Source: Helicobacter cynogastricus
GTDB taxonomy: Bacteria; Campylobacterota; Campylobacteria; Campylobacterales; Helicobacteraceae
Assembly: GCF_900197855.1 (NCBI RefSeq)
Contig: NZ_FZMQ01000005.1
Location: 440,410-504,409, forward strand
Length of the DNA stretch: 64,000 bases
Direction of reading: 5' to 3'
In this document: one piece after another, positions 29,296 to 38,540 of the stretch
Layout of the letters: each line of letters starts with the position of its first letter
Position numbering within the stretch: the stretch's first letter is position 1
Made by a program: the position numbers and the translations under genes
Notes under the pieces: model-generated
Database searches by the model: none
Told to the model about the DNA's origin: nothing
Seen by the model: the letters and a program-made list of their open reading frames with translations, nothing else

Positions 29296-30687
29296 CTACT
29301 TCAAAGTTAACACCTTGATAGTGTTGGCTACTGGGAAAGCGCGCACAAAGATAATGTTATTTGTATCGCTACAAACTTGATTAGCACTTGGCGCGCTTTT
29401 ACCCGCACAAGTTACAAATTTAAAGGGCTTGGATGCGCCATCGATCACAAGACTAAAATCAGTACCATTATTCACGCGTCCAGCGTAAATAGTGTTGGGA
29501 AAGACATTTGAGCTACGAGTATCCGCCGCCGTAGTGGCTTTATTAAGCATGGCTAGACCAACCCCTGCAGCTTGCATGGCTAAACCAGCACTTCCACCCA
29601 CAGCTGCACCTCCACCTACCAAGCCTGCTTCTGCGCCAGTTTTTAAGATCGCCGAAGTGATAGCGCGAGCTTTAATAGCAGGTAAAGTGGTTTGATACTC
29701 TTTCTGCACTATGGCGTTAAAGTGGGAGAGAACTTCCAAATTTTCCGCCTTGCCACTAGCACTAATTTGAAAAGTTTTATGGAAATCTTTACCCGGCTTT
29801 AAGAGAGGTAGGGCGAAATTAAATTCTGTAATCTTATACTCTTCTAAAGTGGGTTGCATTCCATCTTCAACAATCACCCAAGTCATCTTTTTGGGCGAGT
29901 GGCTTTCAAAATGTTTAATGTCTTGGGCAAGGAGCGGGATTTGGCTTATTCCATAGGCTTCTTTGAGATCGTCAATTCCCTTATTATCTCCATTGGTGGC
30001 GTAAAATAATCCAGCGACATAGCTCACCATAGGATTAATAAAGCCATCATAGGCCTTAAATTTCTCAAGACTAGAGTATCTTTTACTCAACTCCTGATCT
30101 AAACCTTTCATAGAATTTTCCATGCCTTTTGCCTTATTGCCATCTTTCTTTTTAGCCTTTTCCATATCGGCATTGACCTTGGCAATTTGCTTCGCATAGG
30201 CTTCTTTGATACGGCGTTGGCGATCTACAGCGCGGTTAAACTCTACACGAGCTTCATTAAATTTATCCATAAAAGCATAATCTAGTGCCATGTAGTAGTT
30301 GGTGAGAGTCCACTCATACATATGCCCCTCATAAGGCACATTGGTCGCGCTCCCAAAGGTCGCCGCACCCACTTTTGCTAAACCTTTTTCCATGTTCTTC
30401 CAACTCGTATCAAAGGTTTTATTTGCCTTATCTAAGGCATTCAACGAATCTTTATAATTACCTGCCATAAAGGCATTGACCCCATTTTCTAAATTCCACA
30501 AAGAGGCATCCCTTTGCTTCTTGTCTTTGGCGACCAATTCCTTAGACAATACATCGGCTTTTTGGTGCTGTTGTGCATAATAGTTTTGGCGGAATTTGTC
30601 CAAATCCGCCCCACTCTTATGGGCACAACCCAAAAACACCAAGCCACAGGTAGATACAAACAACAGACTTTTACAGCTATAGCGCAT
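29296..30687 (-). CDS. Lipoprotein of the COG3014 type with TPR-like region
   Basis: A 463-aa lipoprotein: signal peptide and lipobox LVFLGC (Cys about 21), then a helical region (about 60-250) with TPR-like helices and a Lys-rich coiled segment, then a beta-rich domain containing the VIVEDGMQPTLEEYKITEF stretch that I associate with COG3014, and a Gly/Ala-rich hydrophobic stretch (GLVGGGAAVGGSAGLAMQ). A C-terminal pair of Cys (TCAGKSAPSANQVC) may form a disulphide. Function unknown; COG3014 proteins often sit near LPP20-type lipoproteins. Confidence 0.7.
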   Translation of the reverse strand: MRYSCKSLLFVSTCGLVFLGCAHKSGADLDKFRQNYYAQQHQKADVLSKELVAKDKKQRDASLWNLENGVNAFMAGNYKDSLNALDKANKTFDTSWKNMEKGLAKVGAATFGSATNVPYEGHMYEWTLTNYYMALDYAFMDKFNEARVEFNRAVDRQRRIKEAYAKQIAKVNADMEKAKKKDGNKAKGMENSMKGLDQELSKRYSSLEKFKAYDGFINPMVSYVAGLFYATNGDNKGIDDLKEAYGISQIPLLAQDIKHFESHSPKKMTWVIVEDGMQPTLEEYKITEFNFALPLLKPGKDFHKTFQISASGKAENLEVLSHFNAIVQKEYQTTLPAIKARAITSAILKTGAEAGLVGGGAAVGGSAGLAMQAAGVGLAMLNKATTAADTRSSNVFPNTIYAGRVNNGTDFSLVIDGASKPFKFVTCAGKSAPSANQVCSDTNNIIFVRAFPVANTIKVLTLK

Positions 30688-30849
30688 TCACAACTTCCTA
30701 AAACTAAAAGATTAGAATCGAATTCTACAGCATACCAACCTGCATTTTCGCTTAATACCTAAATCTCAACGACTCGAGCAACTTAAGCTAAAAACTTAAA
30801 TTATCTTGCTAGAATGTTAGGTTTACAAGATCGACTTTTAAGGATACAG

Positions 30850-31248
30850 ATGTCTAGGACACTTTCCATCATCAAGCCCGATGGGGTGCAAAAGCGCATC
30901 ATCGGCAAAATCATCACGCGTTTTGAAGAGGCAGGTTTAGAGGTGGTGCGCATCAAACGCCTCAAACTAACTCCAGAGCAAGCGCATGACTTTTACGCTG
31001 TGCACAAAGAACGCCCGTTTTTCAAGGACTTAATGGCTTTTATGACCAGCGGAGAGGTGGTTGTGATGGTGTTAGAGGGCGAGAACGCAGTAGAAAAGAA
31101 TCGTGAGTTAATGGGGGCTACAGATCCAAAAGTGGCTAAACCGGGCACTATCCGCGCTGATTTTGCAGATAATATTGATGCCAATGTTGTGCATGGAAGT
31201 GATAGTACTGAAAACGCCCAAAAAGAGATTGCCTTTTTCTTCGCCTAG
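30850..31248 (+). CDS. ndk: Nucleoside diphosphate kinase
   Basis: Transfers the terminal phosphate between nucleoside triphosphates and diphosphates via a phospho-His. 132 aa starting [13 protein letters not shown], with the active-site His in NVVHGSDS. The ATG at 30850 has AGGA just upstream; a longer frame from 30814 has no ribosome site. A -10 box TAGAAT is at 30810-30815. First gene of ndk-yceD-rpmF-plsX-fabH, as in H. pylori HP0198-HP0202. Confidence 0.97.
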   Translation: MSRTLSIIKPDGVQKRIIGKIITRFEEAGLEVVRIKRLKLTPEQAHDFYAVHKERPFFKDLMAFMTSGEVVVMVLEGENAVEKNRELMGATDPKVAKPGTIRADFADNIDANVVHGSDSTENAQKEIAFFFA

Positions 31249-31251
31249 GTC

Positions 31252-31632
31252 ATGAAGCTAGAAATGCGCAAAATTAGTGCTAGCCCTAAACCCATCCGCG
31301 TAGAAGCGGAGGGTTTGTGCTTGGAGGGGGAGTTGTGGCGCGTGGATAGCAAATTGTTTTTGTTGGAAGGAAAATTGTGTGGAGAGATGGAGGTGGCATG
31401 CGCTTCTAGTGGAGTGCTTTTTAATAAAACCATCTCTCAAAAAATTCTCTTTTGCTTTTCAGATGGTATTTATCAAGGCACGCAAAGACAGCAATACATT
31501 GGTGGGCGGCTTGTGGATACTATGGACATTGTAGAAAGCTTGGATGGTTGCATTGATTTGAATGCTTTGTTGCTTGCAGAAGCGCAATCCATCCATAGCG
31601 ATTACCATTACAAAGATCAAATAAATTCATAA
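31252..31632 (+). CDS. YceD/DUF177-like protein
   Basis: A 126-aa protein between ndk and rpmF. In most bacteria the gene before rpmF encodes YceD (DUF177), a factor needed for 23S rRNA accumulation. Size, beta-rich composition and the late acidic segment (VDTMDIVESLDGCIDLNALLLAEA) fit, although sequence similarity to E. coli YceD is weak by eye. Starts three bases after the ndk stop. H. pylori HP0199 is the positional equivalent. Confidence 0.7.
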   Translation: MKLEMRKISASPKPIRVEAEGLCLEGELWRVDSKLFLLEGKLCGEMEVACASSGVLFNKTISQKILFCFSDGIYQGTQRQQYIGGRLVDTMDIVESLDGCIDLNALLLAEAQSIHSDYHYKDQINS

Positions 31633-31642
31633 AGGATAAATT

Positions 31643-31792
31643 ATGGCAGTTCCTGATAGACGCGTGAGCAAAACAAGAGGCAGAAAAAGACGCACGCATT
31701 ACAGCGTGAAGTTGGCTATGCCCGTTAAAACTAAAGATGGAAGTTGGAAGTTGCCTCATTTTACCAATAAATTCACGGGCACTTACAAATAA
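31643..31792 (+). CDS. rpmF: 50S ribosomal protein L32
   Basis: A 49-codon gene, ATG preceded by AAAGGATAAATT. The product begins [20 protein letters not shown], diagnostic for L32. The zinc-binding Cys pairs found in many L32 proteins are absent (cysteine-free type). Followed 15 bases later by plsX. Confidence 0.97.
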   Translation: MAVPDRRVSKTRGRKRRTHYSVKLAMPVKTKDGSWKLPHFTNKFTGTYK

Positions 31793-31807
31793 CGCTAGGT
31801 TGGCGCG

Positions 31808-32830
31808 ATGAAAATTGTTATTGATATGATGGGAGCAGACCAGGGGGTTTTGCCCATCATTGAAGGGGTTTCTCAGGCACTCAGCACCAAAACCTTTAAA
31901 GCGGTCATGGTAGGTGATGCACAAAAAGCTAAGACTTTTATTTCCAAAGACCTCGCTCCCAAAGTTGAGATCATTGACTGCCCGGATTATATCCGCATGG
32001 AAGAACATGCCACCGATGCACTCAAACGCAAGAAGTCCTCTATTTTTGTGGGAATGGATATTCTTAAAAATGGGGCGGATGCATTGGTTTCAGCCGGACA
32101 TAGCGGGGCAACAATGGGGTTAGCCACCCTTAAAATTGGACGCATTAAAGGGGTTAGTCGCCCTGCACTCTGCACTCTAATGCCTTCCATTAAAGACCGA
32201 GCAAGCTTGTGCCTAGATGTGGGCGCAAATACGGATTGTCGGGCAGAATATCTCTTAGACTTTGCCATCATGGGTTACCAGTACGCTAAAAGTGTGTTAG
32301 GGTATGAAAATCCCACTATCGGACTTCTCTCCAATGGCGAAGAGGATAGTAAGGGAAACCTCATTACTAAAGAGGCTTTTAGGCTCATTAGTGAATACCC
32401 TCTTTTTGGCGATCACTCGACCAGCACGCCTATTTTTAAGGGTAATGTGGAGGGTAATGATATTTTTGATAATACCGTGGATGTTGTTGTCTGTGATGGC
32501 TTTGTAGGTAATGTGGTGTTAAAAACTATTGAGGGAACAGCTAGTGCGATTGGCTCTGTGTTCAAAAATGAAATCCGCCATAGCTTTGGGGCAAAGCTAG
32601 GGGCTATGCTCCTTAAAGGTGCTTTTGACACTCTCAAGCAAAAGACAGACTATGCTGAATATGGGGGCGCGCCCCTCTTGGGTGTAAGCAAGGCTGTGAT
32701 TATTAGTCATGGCAAGAGCAATGCCCGCGCCATTGAATGCGCTATTTATCAAGCCATTAAGGCTAAAGAAAGTGGCGTGTGTGAGAAAATGATGCAAGCT
32801 TTTGATTACAAGGGCGCGCCATCATCTTAA
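31808..32830 (+). CDS. plsX: Phosphate acyltransferase PlsX
   Basis: Makes acyl-phosphate from acyl-ACP for the PlsX-PlsY phospholipid pathway; peripheral membrane enzyme of 340 aa. It starts [13 protein letters not shown] and has the family segments [21 protein letters not shown] and [15 protein letters not shown], with GGAPLLGV in the C-terminal part. Located between rpmF and fabH, the standard bacterial arrangement. Confidence 0.96.
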   Translation: MKIVIDMMGADQGVLPIIEGVSQALSTKTFKAVMVGDAQKAKTFISKDLAPKVEIIDCPDYIRMEEHATDALKRKKSSIFVGMDILKNGADALVSAGHSGATMGLATLKIGRIKGVSRPALCTLMPSIKDRASLCLDVGANTDCRAEYLLDFAIMGYQYAKSVLGYENPTIGLLSNGEEDSKGNLITKEAFRLISEYPLFGDHSTSTPIFKGNVEGNDIFDNTVDVVVCDGFVGNVVLKTIEGTASAIGSVFKNEIRHSFGAKLGAMLLKGAFDTLKQKTDYAEYGGAPLLGVSKAVIISHGKSNARAIECAIYQAIKAKESGVCEKMMQAFDYKGAPSS

Positions 32831-32840
32831 AAGGAGAAAC

Positions 32841-33839
32841 ATGCCTTATGCAGCGTTAAAATCTGTGGCATCTTATGTGCCTAAGGCTTGTGTGGAAAAT
32901 AGCGCGTTTGAACCCCTTTTGGATACTAGTGATGAGTGGATTCAGAAGCGGACAGGTATAAAGACTCGCTATTTTGCCACCTCTGAGGAAAAGAGTAGTG
33001 ATTTGGGCGTGCTGGCTGCTAAAGAGGCGATTGTGCGCGCAAGAATCAGTAAAGAGGACATCGATTTAGTTTTGGTGGGCACTTTGAGCCCGGATTACAT
33101 GTGCATGCCTTCTACTGCCTGTGTGTTGGCAGCAAAATTGGGGCTGGATAGCACGCCTAGCATGGACATCATTGCCGCTTGTAGCGGTTTTATTTATCTC
33201 TTAGCCACAGCTAAAGCTTTCATAGAGAGTGGCATGTATAAACACATTCTCATCGTAGGAGCGGAGTGTTGTAGTAGTGTTTTAGATTTTGAGGATCGGA
33301 GCACTTGTGTGCTCTTTGGAGATGGAGCTGGGGCGTGTGTGGTGGGGAGCACAGAGAACATTAAAGAGAGTATTTTAGATGTCAAGATTGCAGCTAATGG
33401 TCATCACGCAAATTATCTCTACACCCCGCGTACGCTTAAATCCAGCGTGTTTATCCCAGAAGAAGGCCCCCCTAAGCAAACCTTGCACATGAAGGGCAAC
33501 GAAGTTTTTAAACTGGCTATCAAAACCCTTTTAAAGGATGTAGAAGACATTTTGGAAGCCAATGCTATCCGCCCTGAAGAGATCGCTTATTTCATCCCCC
33601 ATCAAGCAAATCTGCGCATCATTCAAGCGGTGCAAAGTCATCTGTCTTTTAGTGAAGAACAGGTAGTTCTCACGGTGCAAAAATACGGCAATACTTCAGC
33701 TGCTAGTATTCCTATGGCTATTGATGAAGTTTACAAACAAGGGCGACTTAAAAAAGGCGATCTGATGTTATTGGATGCTTTTGGTGGGGGGCTCACTTGG
33801 GGTTCAGCTTTGGTATATTATGGTGGCGATCAAGCTTAG
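32841..33839 (+). CDS. fabH: 3-oxoacyl-ACP synthase III
   Basis: Condenses acetyl-CoA with malonyl-ACP to start fatty acid synthesis; 332 aa. Catalytic triad: Cys in IIAACSGF, His in FIPHQAN, Asn in YGNTSAAS. The N-terminal [10 protein letters not shown] motif is clear. The start is the ATG at 32841 with AAGGAG upstream; a longer frame begins inside plsX and is not supported. Confidence 0.96.
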   Translation: MPYAALKSVASYVPKACVENSAFEPLLDTSDEWIQKRTGIKTRYFATSEEKSSDLGVLAAKEAIVRARISKEDIDLVLVGTLSPDYMCMPSTACVLAAKLGLDSTPSMDIIAACSGFIYLLATAKAFIESGMYKHILIVGAECCSSVLDFEDRSTCVLFGDGAGACVVGSTENIKESILDVKIAANGHHANYLYTPRTLKSSVFIPEEGPPKQTLHMKGNEVFKLAIKTLLKDVEDILEANAIRPEEIAYFIPHQANLRIIQAVQSHLSFSEEQVVLTVQKYGNTSAASIPMAIDEVYKQGRLKKGDLMLLDAFGGGLTWGSALVYYGGDQA

Positions 33840-33883
33840 TTTTAGCCAGAGGGCGTTAAAATTGAAACTTTTGAAAGGATAAC

Positions 33884-34120
33884 ATGACAGTTGTAAGACT
33901 TACACGCACAGGGCGCAAAAAAAAGCCTTTTTACCGGGTAGTTGTAACGGATTCTAGAAAAAAACGCGATGGAGGTTGGATTGAATCCATCGGGTATTAT
34001 AACCCTTTAAGCCATCCAAAAGTGGTACAAATTGACCATGCGCGCCTAGATTACTGGAAAAGTGTAGGAGCTAAAATGAGTGAAAGAGTTGCCAAACTTG
34101 CAGAGGTTTCTAAGGCGTAG
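33884..34120 (+). CDS. rpsP: 30S ribosomal protein S16
   Basis: A 78-aa protein starting [21 protein letters not shown] with the [13 protein letters not shown] motif. AAAGGA upstream; a TAAAAT -10-like box is at 33852-33857. First gene of rpsP-khpA-rimM-trmD-rplS, the same order as H. pylori HP1151-HP1147. Confidence 0.97.
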   Translation: MTVVRLTRTGRKKKPFYRVVVTDSRKKRDGGWIESIGYYNPLSHPKVVQIDHARLDYWKSVGAKMSERVAKLAEVSKA

Positions 34121-34399
34121 ATGTCTGAAGAGGTCTGTGTAGAAAATTTTCTTTTGGAGTATTGCAAGAAGATTGTAACTTATCCACAAATTGTGGAAGT
34201 GCGTTCAAGATTGCTTGAGGATGACCCTCATACTAAGGAAATTGCCATCTACACAAGCCCTGTGGATATGGGAAGAGTGATTGGCAAGGAAGGCAAGATG
34301 GTGAGCGCGCTCAAGGCCTTTATCTCTGGCATGAAAGCCAAGAATGGCTTGAGCTATAAACTCGTTGTGCTCGCCTCTGAGAACCCTTATGTACTTTAA
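34121..34399 (+). CDS. khpA: KH-domain RNA-binding protein KhpA
   Basis: A 92-aa single KH-domain protein beginning immediately after the rpsP stop. The GXXG loop is GRVIGKEGKM, and the N-terminal LLEYCKKIV helix is typical. KhpA with KhpB regulates RNA processing and division in other bacteria; position between rpsP and rimM is conserved across many phyla. Confidence 0.88.
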   Translation: MSEEVCVENFLLEYCKKIVTYPQIVEVRSRLLEDDPHTKEIAIYTSPVDMGRVIGKEGKMVSALKAFISGMKAKNGLSYKLVVLASENPYVL

Positions 34400-34420
34400 A
34401 AGATCCATCTTTAAGATTTG

Positions 34421-34954
34421 ATGTTTGCGATAGAGGATTTGGTTGTCATAGGGCGTTTGGGAAGAGCTGTGGGTTTGTCTGGGGGTTTGAAGTTTATCCT
34501 AGAGGGTGATTTTGTAGAGACTCTAGCGTGTGGTGCTTGCGTACACCTTTATCAAGAGAGTGCATTGGGGCAACTGACCATGTCTTTGCATGTCGCTCGT
34601 TTTGAGCCAAAGAAGAGTTTGATTTTCTTTGAAGAAGTCCAAACCCTAGAAAAAGCTAAAGAGTTGACTAATCTTGTGGTAGCTATGACTCAAGAGGAAA
34701 GTTTGAAGCGTTGTGCCCTGCAAGAGGGTGAATTTCTCTACTTTCAACTGCTAGGTTTAGAGGTTGTCGAGGGAGGGGTTAGCTTGGGACAGGTGGTGCG
34801 TATCGAGCGTTTAGCCAATACAGACTATCTTTTTGTCCAAAACCCACAAAAACTCTTTTTGATTCCCTATATTCCACATTATATCCAACAAACTGACCTG
34901 CAAACCAAACGCATTTATACACACAATGCGAGCGGTCTTCTTGAAGAGAGTTGA
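34421..34954 (+). CDS. rimM: 16S rRNA processing protein RimM
   Basis: Binds S19 in the 30S head during assembly; 177 aa. The family start VVIGRLGRAVGLSGGLKF is followed by the PRC-barrel domain (FLYFQLLGLEVV to VRIERLANTDYLFVQ and LFLIPYIPHYI). The ATG at 34421 is preferred over the adjacent TTG. Its TGA overlaps the trmD ATG. Confidence 0.92.
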   Translation: MFAIEDLVVIGRLGRAVGLSGGLKFILEGDFVETLACGACVHLYQESALGQLTMSLHVARFEPKKSLIFFEEVQTLEKAKELTNLVVAMTQEESLKRCALQEGEFLYFQLLGLEVVEGGVSLGQVVRIERLANTDYLFVQNPQKLFLIPYIPHYIQQTDLQTKRIYTHNASGLLEES

Positions 34955-35667
34955 TGCGCTTTAGCTTTTTGACTCTTTTTCCTCATTTGGTGAGCTTTTA
35001 TTTTGAAGACTCCATCTTGAAGCGGGCCCTAGATAAGGGAGTTTTCAGCGTAGACATCCACAACATGCGGGATTTTTCTCCTCATAAGTTTCAAAGAGCA
35101 GATTTTGCACTGATAGGTGGAGGTGCAGGCCAAATTTTGGATCCCTACATGGTAGAAAATGCCCTTAATGCCGTGCGCTCCAAAACAACACGGACAATCT
35201 TTTTAAGCCCCAGTGGTAAACGCTTTTGTCAACAGGATGCAAAGCGTTTAGCCCATGAACAACACTTGGCTTTAGTTTGTGGCCGTTACGATGGCTTTGA
35301 TGAGCGACTCATTGAGATACATGCCGATGAAGTCTTAAGTATTGGGGATTTCGTACTCACAGGGGGGGAGCTTGCGAGTTTATGTTTGTGCGATAGCGTG
35401 GCGCGTCAACTAGAGGGCACTTTGGGTAATGCTACCTCTTTAGAGCAAGAAAGTTTTGAGGATTATCTCTTAGAAGCACCTAATTTTGCCCGCACCCCTT
35501 TGCTTAAAACTCCTAGTTGTGCGCATATCCCTAGTATTTCAGAGTATTCAAAGGGAGATCATGGCAGAATCAAGAATCTTATGTGCGATTTATCCATGGA
35601 CAAGACGCAGTTTCACGCTCCTAGTTTCTATGCTTTGAATCGTTCGTTGCGAAATTTTAGCCATTGA
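34954..35667 (+). CDS. trmD: tRNA (guanine37-N1)-methyltransferase
   Basis: SPOUT methyltransferase making m1G37 in tRNAs with G36. 237 aa starting [12 protein letters not shown]; the knot contains [12 protein letters not shown] and [13 protein letters not shown], and the catalytic Asp is in that second stretch's vicinity (family knowledge). The start overlaps the rimM stop (TGATG). Followed by rplS. Confidence 0.95.
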   Translation: MRFSFLTLFPHLVSFYFEDSILKRALDKGVFSVDIHNMRDFSPHKFQRADFALIGGGAGQILDPYMVENALNAVRSKTTRTIFLSPSGKRFCQQDAKRLAHEQHLALVCGRYDGFDERLIEIHADEVLSIGDFVLTGGELASLCLCDSVARQLEGTLGNATSLEQESFEDYLLEAPNFARTPLLKTPSCAHIPSISEYSKGDHGRIKNLMCDLSMDKTQFHAPSFYALNRSLRNFSH

Positions 35668-35678
35668 AAGGGCATATT

Positions 35679-36044
35679 ATGAAAAACCGCTACATCCAAC
35701 ATTTTGAGGATTCCCAAATCAAGAATCAACCTCCTGTTTTTAAGGCTGGCGATACTATTAGGTTAGGTATTCGTATTCAAGAGGGTGATAAAGTGCGTAC
35801 ACAAAATTTTGAAGGTGTGTGTATCAGCTTGCGAGGGGCGGGTGTGGATAGGACTTTTTGCGTGCGCAAAATCGGCGCAAATGGTGTAGGTGTAGAAAGG
35901 ATTTTCCCCCTTTATTCAGAAAGCCTAGCGAGCATCGAGGTTTTGCGCATTGGGCGTGTGCGCCGCGCTAAACTTTACTATCTACGCCACCGCAAGGGCA
36001 AGGCCGCTAGAATTAAGGAAGTGCGTAAAAAAGAGCTCGCCTAG
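35679..36044 (+). CDS. rplS: 50S ribosomal protein L19
   Basis: A 121-aa L19: [55 protein letters not shown] and a basic tail. The start is the ATG at 35679; a frame open 15 bases earlier overlaps trmD. Last gene of its operon. An inverted repeat AGAGCTTT/AAAGCTCT (36058-36065 and 36101-36108) follows, but without a T-run. Confidence 0.96.
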   Translation: MKNRYIQHFEDSQIKNQPPVFKAGDTIRLGIRIQEGDKVRTQNFEGVCISLRGAGVDRTFCVRKIGANGVGVERIFPLYSESLASIEVLRIGRVRRAKLYYLRHRKGKAARIKEVRKKELA

Positions 36045-36203
36045 TTCTTACTTTTTCAGAGCTTTGGTGGGTTTTGGAAATGTTGCAAGAGGGGGATATT
36101 AAAGCTCTAGTTTCTGCTAAGTGATTGGGGTAGAGCAAGAGAGGTTGTTGATGCGCGCTATTTGAGGGGTGAGGTGTGTCCGTACAGACTATTCTGTCTT
36201 TCT

Positions 36204-36781
36204 TCATGATTTAAAAAATTCGTGTATTTGATTTGCAGAGATATGCACGCAACCACCAATAACTTTTAGAGGTCTGAAGTTGATTTCAGTTGCGTCTTGA
36301 GAAGATATTCTTGTTTCAATTTTTTTAGCTTTGGGACTTGGATAGAGATAATAGTTGTAAAAACAGACGCTGTCTGATATGTCTTTTTGATAATAATCAT
36401 GGTAGCACGCTATGAGATAGGCAACAAAAAGTTTTGAGGCTTTAAATTGTTGTTTAGCTTTTGAAGGTGTTCTTTATGGCAACTTGATTTGATTTCGCAC
36501 AAATACGCAGAAATGCTACCCTCTTTTTGGTTAAATTTAAAGAGAACACTATCACAACAACAATCTGTTGCGTAATTTTCCCCTGTAAAGAATTTAATGC
36601 TATGTTTTATCTCATCCTGTTTCAAGATAAACACAGAATCATTACGCCCAAAATAAAAATGTATCTGTTTAATACAACTTTCTGTGTGTTTTTCACATAT
36701 TCTAAAACAATCTCCCCTGCGTGTAATTTTTAAATCCTGATGAATAGTCTGTTCTATTTCTTTAAACTCCTTAGCGGTCAT
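36204..36781 (-). pseudogene. Frameshifted partner of the upstream ATPase, possible PD-(D/E)XK-type protein
   Basis: The first 124 codons end prematurely at 36410. The neighbouring frame continues without interruption with VAYLIACYHDYY and on to HEFFKS and a TGA at 36204-36206. The frames meet at a T5 run (A5 on the plus strand, 36426-36430); one extra T would give NFFVAYLIACY and an intact protein of about 190 aa. The segment DSVLF, spaced about 12 residues before CEIKSS, has the D..E-X-K spacing of the PD-(D/E)XK nuclease superfamily, though this is weak evidence. The start at 36781 overlaps the ATPase gene by 11 bases, so they form a two-gene operon. No family recognised. Confidence 0.7.
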
Positions 36782-38168
36782 GGAAGCTTCTCGTATTTTT
36801 GACAACATGCGCATAGATCAAGCTTTCATTCTCATTTTGCCTTGTGGTAGGAGCATCAAAGGTTTGTATGAAAATTCCCTGTTCTTGGGTAATATCCACA
36901 GCCTCGAGAGTGTTTTGCTTCTTAATGGTCTTAGTAACATAGGCCTTAACACGATGGGCATCTAGGCCGTATTCTTGGGTATAGCCTTGCTTTTCCAAGC
37001 TTTCTATTTGTGTCTCATTGAGATTTTTTAGCATGATACAATTGCTCAATTCGCGCACAATATAATCGCTGTGCGTGGTGATAAACACCTTAATCCCTGC
37101 ATTTACTAACAAGGCTAGCAAACGCGCCACTAAAATTTGGTTATTGGGGTGGAGGTTGAGCTCTGGTTCATCGATCATCAAAATATCATTTTTTTGCGCC
37201 ATATGCAAAATATAGTAATGGAGCATGAGTAAAGAGCGCGCAGAACTAGAGACGACTTCAAGAGCATAGGCAGATTTAGAGCTTTTGGGTTGGAAAAGCA
37301 ATCCAAAATCCGTTATTTTATACTTACCCCCTACAAGTTTGCCCAAAATATCTAAGATAGGTTTATAGCATTCCTTATGTTGTTTGAAGAAACTATCTTG
37401 TTTGCTAATTTGTTTCAGCTCCCTAATGAAGTTAATGTTATCTCTAACGGGCTTAGGGTAAATTTGTTTTCTCTGATCGGTTTTTCGATGTATTTCAAAT
37501 AAATCAAGAATATCTAATTTATCACCCTTGAGTATTTGTTGCACAGCCTCGAGCTTATTGATTTTGACAAAATCTAACTCCTCTTGAAAAATTGAAGCCC
37601 CCGTTCTTTCTACACTGAGAATAAAGGGGTTGGGCATGAGAATAGCGATGAGGCCATCCACTAAATAATCCCGATATTTTGCGCCATCTAAATGCTTTGG
37701 AATGCTGATTTTAAAACCCTCATCATTAAGTTCATATTCTATTCCATACAGATTTTCATCCCTATCTTTCAAGCGTTGCACTGCCTTTTTAATTTCCTCT
37801 AAAGAGACATTGTAAGAAACATGAAACTCTGTTGTTGCAAAATCTCCGCTACTGCCTGCCATCACTTGACTAAGCACATCTTGAGCATAAAAGCAAGTTT
37901 TCTGATACAAATGTTTTTGAAATTCTGCGTTCATTTCTGCATAACTATATTGTTGATAACTATTAGTTATCTCAAAAATACCCCTTCGTCCCCCTCTAGT
38001 TCTGCCTAAAAAATTATTACTGAGGAAATGCATAAAATCCAAATATCCATAAAGACCATAGGCTGCATAGGTTTTTCCGGTGTTGTTTTCTCCACAAATT
38101 AAAGTCAAATCTCCTATTTCTAAATCCGCCCTATGAAGAGTTCCGATATTTTTTAGCTCGATTTTCAC
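36771..38168 (-). CDS. ABC/OLD-like ATPase, probable defence gene
   Basis: A 465-aa soluble ATPase of the RecF/SMC/OLD class. Walker A is GENNTGKT near the N-terminus, the ABC signature-like VVSSSARSLL is at about 305, Walker B is MIDEPELNLHP, and the H-loop is TTHSD. The insert between Walker A and the signature is helical. There is no TOPRIM nuclease domain, unlike true OLD proteins, so an effector is expected elsewhere, presumably the overlapping downstream gene. Start GTG with AAAGGG upstream. ATPase-plus-small-effector pairs (for example PARIS AriA/AriB) are typical anti-phage systems; here the match is by architecture only. Confidence 0.75.
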   Translation of the reverse strand: MKIELKNIGTLHRADLEIGDLTLICGENNTGKTYAAYGLYGYLDFMHFLSNNFLGRTRGGRRGIFEITNSYQQYSYAEMNAEFQKHLYQKTCFYAQDVLSQVMAGSSGDFATTEFHVSYNVSLEEIKKAVQRLKDRDENLYGIEYELNDEGFKISIPKHLDGAKYRDYLVDGLIAILMPNPFILSVERTGASIFQEELDFVKINKLEAVQQILKGDKLDILDLFEIHRKTDQRKQIYPKPVRDNINFIRELKQISKQDSFFKQHKECYKPILDILGKLVGGKYKITDFGLLFQPKSSKSAYALEVVSSSARSLLMLHYYILHMAQKNDILMIDEPELNLHPNNQILVARLLALLVNAGIKVFITTHSDYIVRELSNCIMLKNLNETQIESLEKQGYTQEYGLDAHRVKAYVTKTIKKQNTLEAVDITQEQGIFIQTFDAPTTRQNENESLIYAHVVKNTRSFHDR

Positions 38169-38214
38169 ACATGCCCTTTTTAGATATGATATTCTAAGAT
38201 TTAGAACTCTTTAC

Positions 38215-38220
38215 ATTATA
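38215..38220 (-). promoter_or_regulatory. -10 element of the ATPase operon
   Basis: TATAAT on the minus strand in context TTTGCTATAATGT, 46 bases before the GTG start. Predicted transcript start is near 38208. Confidence 0.55.
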
Positions 38221-38540
38221 GCAAAGCGTGCAAAGTGGTAAAAAGATCGTGCATGTGCGTCCCTATATAAACAAGACGGAACGTAGCTTAGAGGGCATGG
38301 GCGCTCTACTCCTAATAAGTAGGAGTCTAGGGCTGTAACTGGGGTTTTAATATCTTAAATGCTCCAGAGGCGGGCATTGAGCTTTAGCAAGGGTCAAGTG
38401 TAGCTTGTCTGCTTAGTCAATTGGGCTTTAACGCTCCCCTAAAATTATGACGCTTTAAATCCTATCATCTAAACTTTGCGCCCCAGCGAGGCCGACTGCA
38501 ACTCACTAAATATCCTCTTTTTAAAAAGCTTGATTCGTTC
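38221..38540. other. Unassigned intergenic region with a perfect short hairpin
   Basis: 320 bases without a convincing gene. ACTCCTA and TAGGAGT form a seven-pair stem with a five-base loop around 38310-38330, and a CTTTTTAAAAAG palindrome lies near 38520. All six frames are stop-rich; the longest fragment reads about 30 codons on the plus strand up to a TAA near 38337. It could be a remnant of a transposase or hold a small RNA; I cannot decide. The composition is similar to the flanks. Confidence 0.35.
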
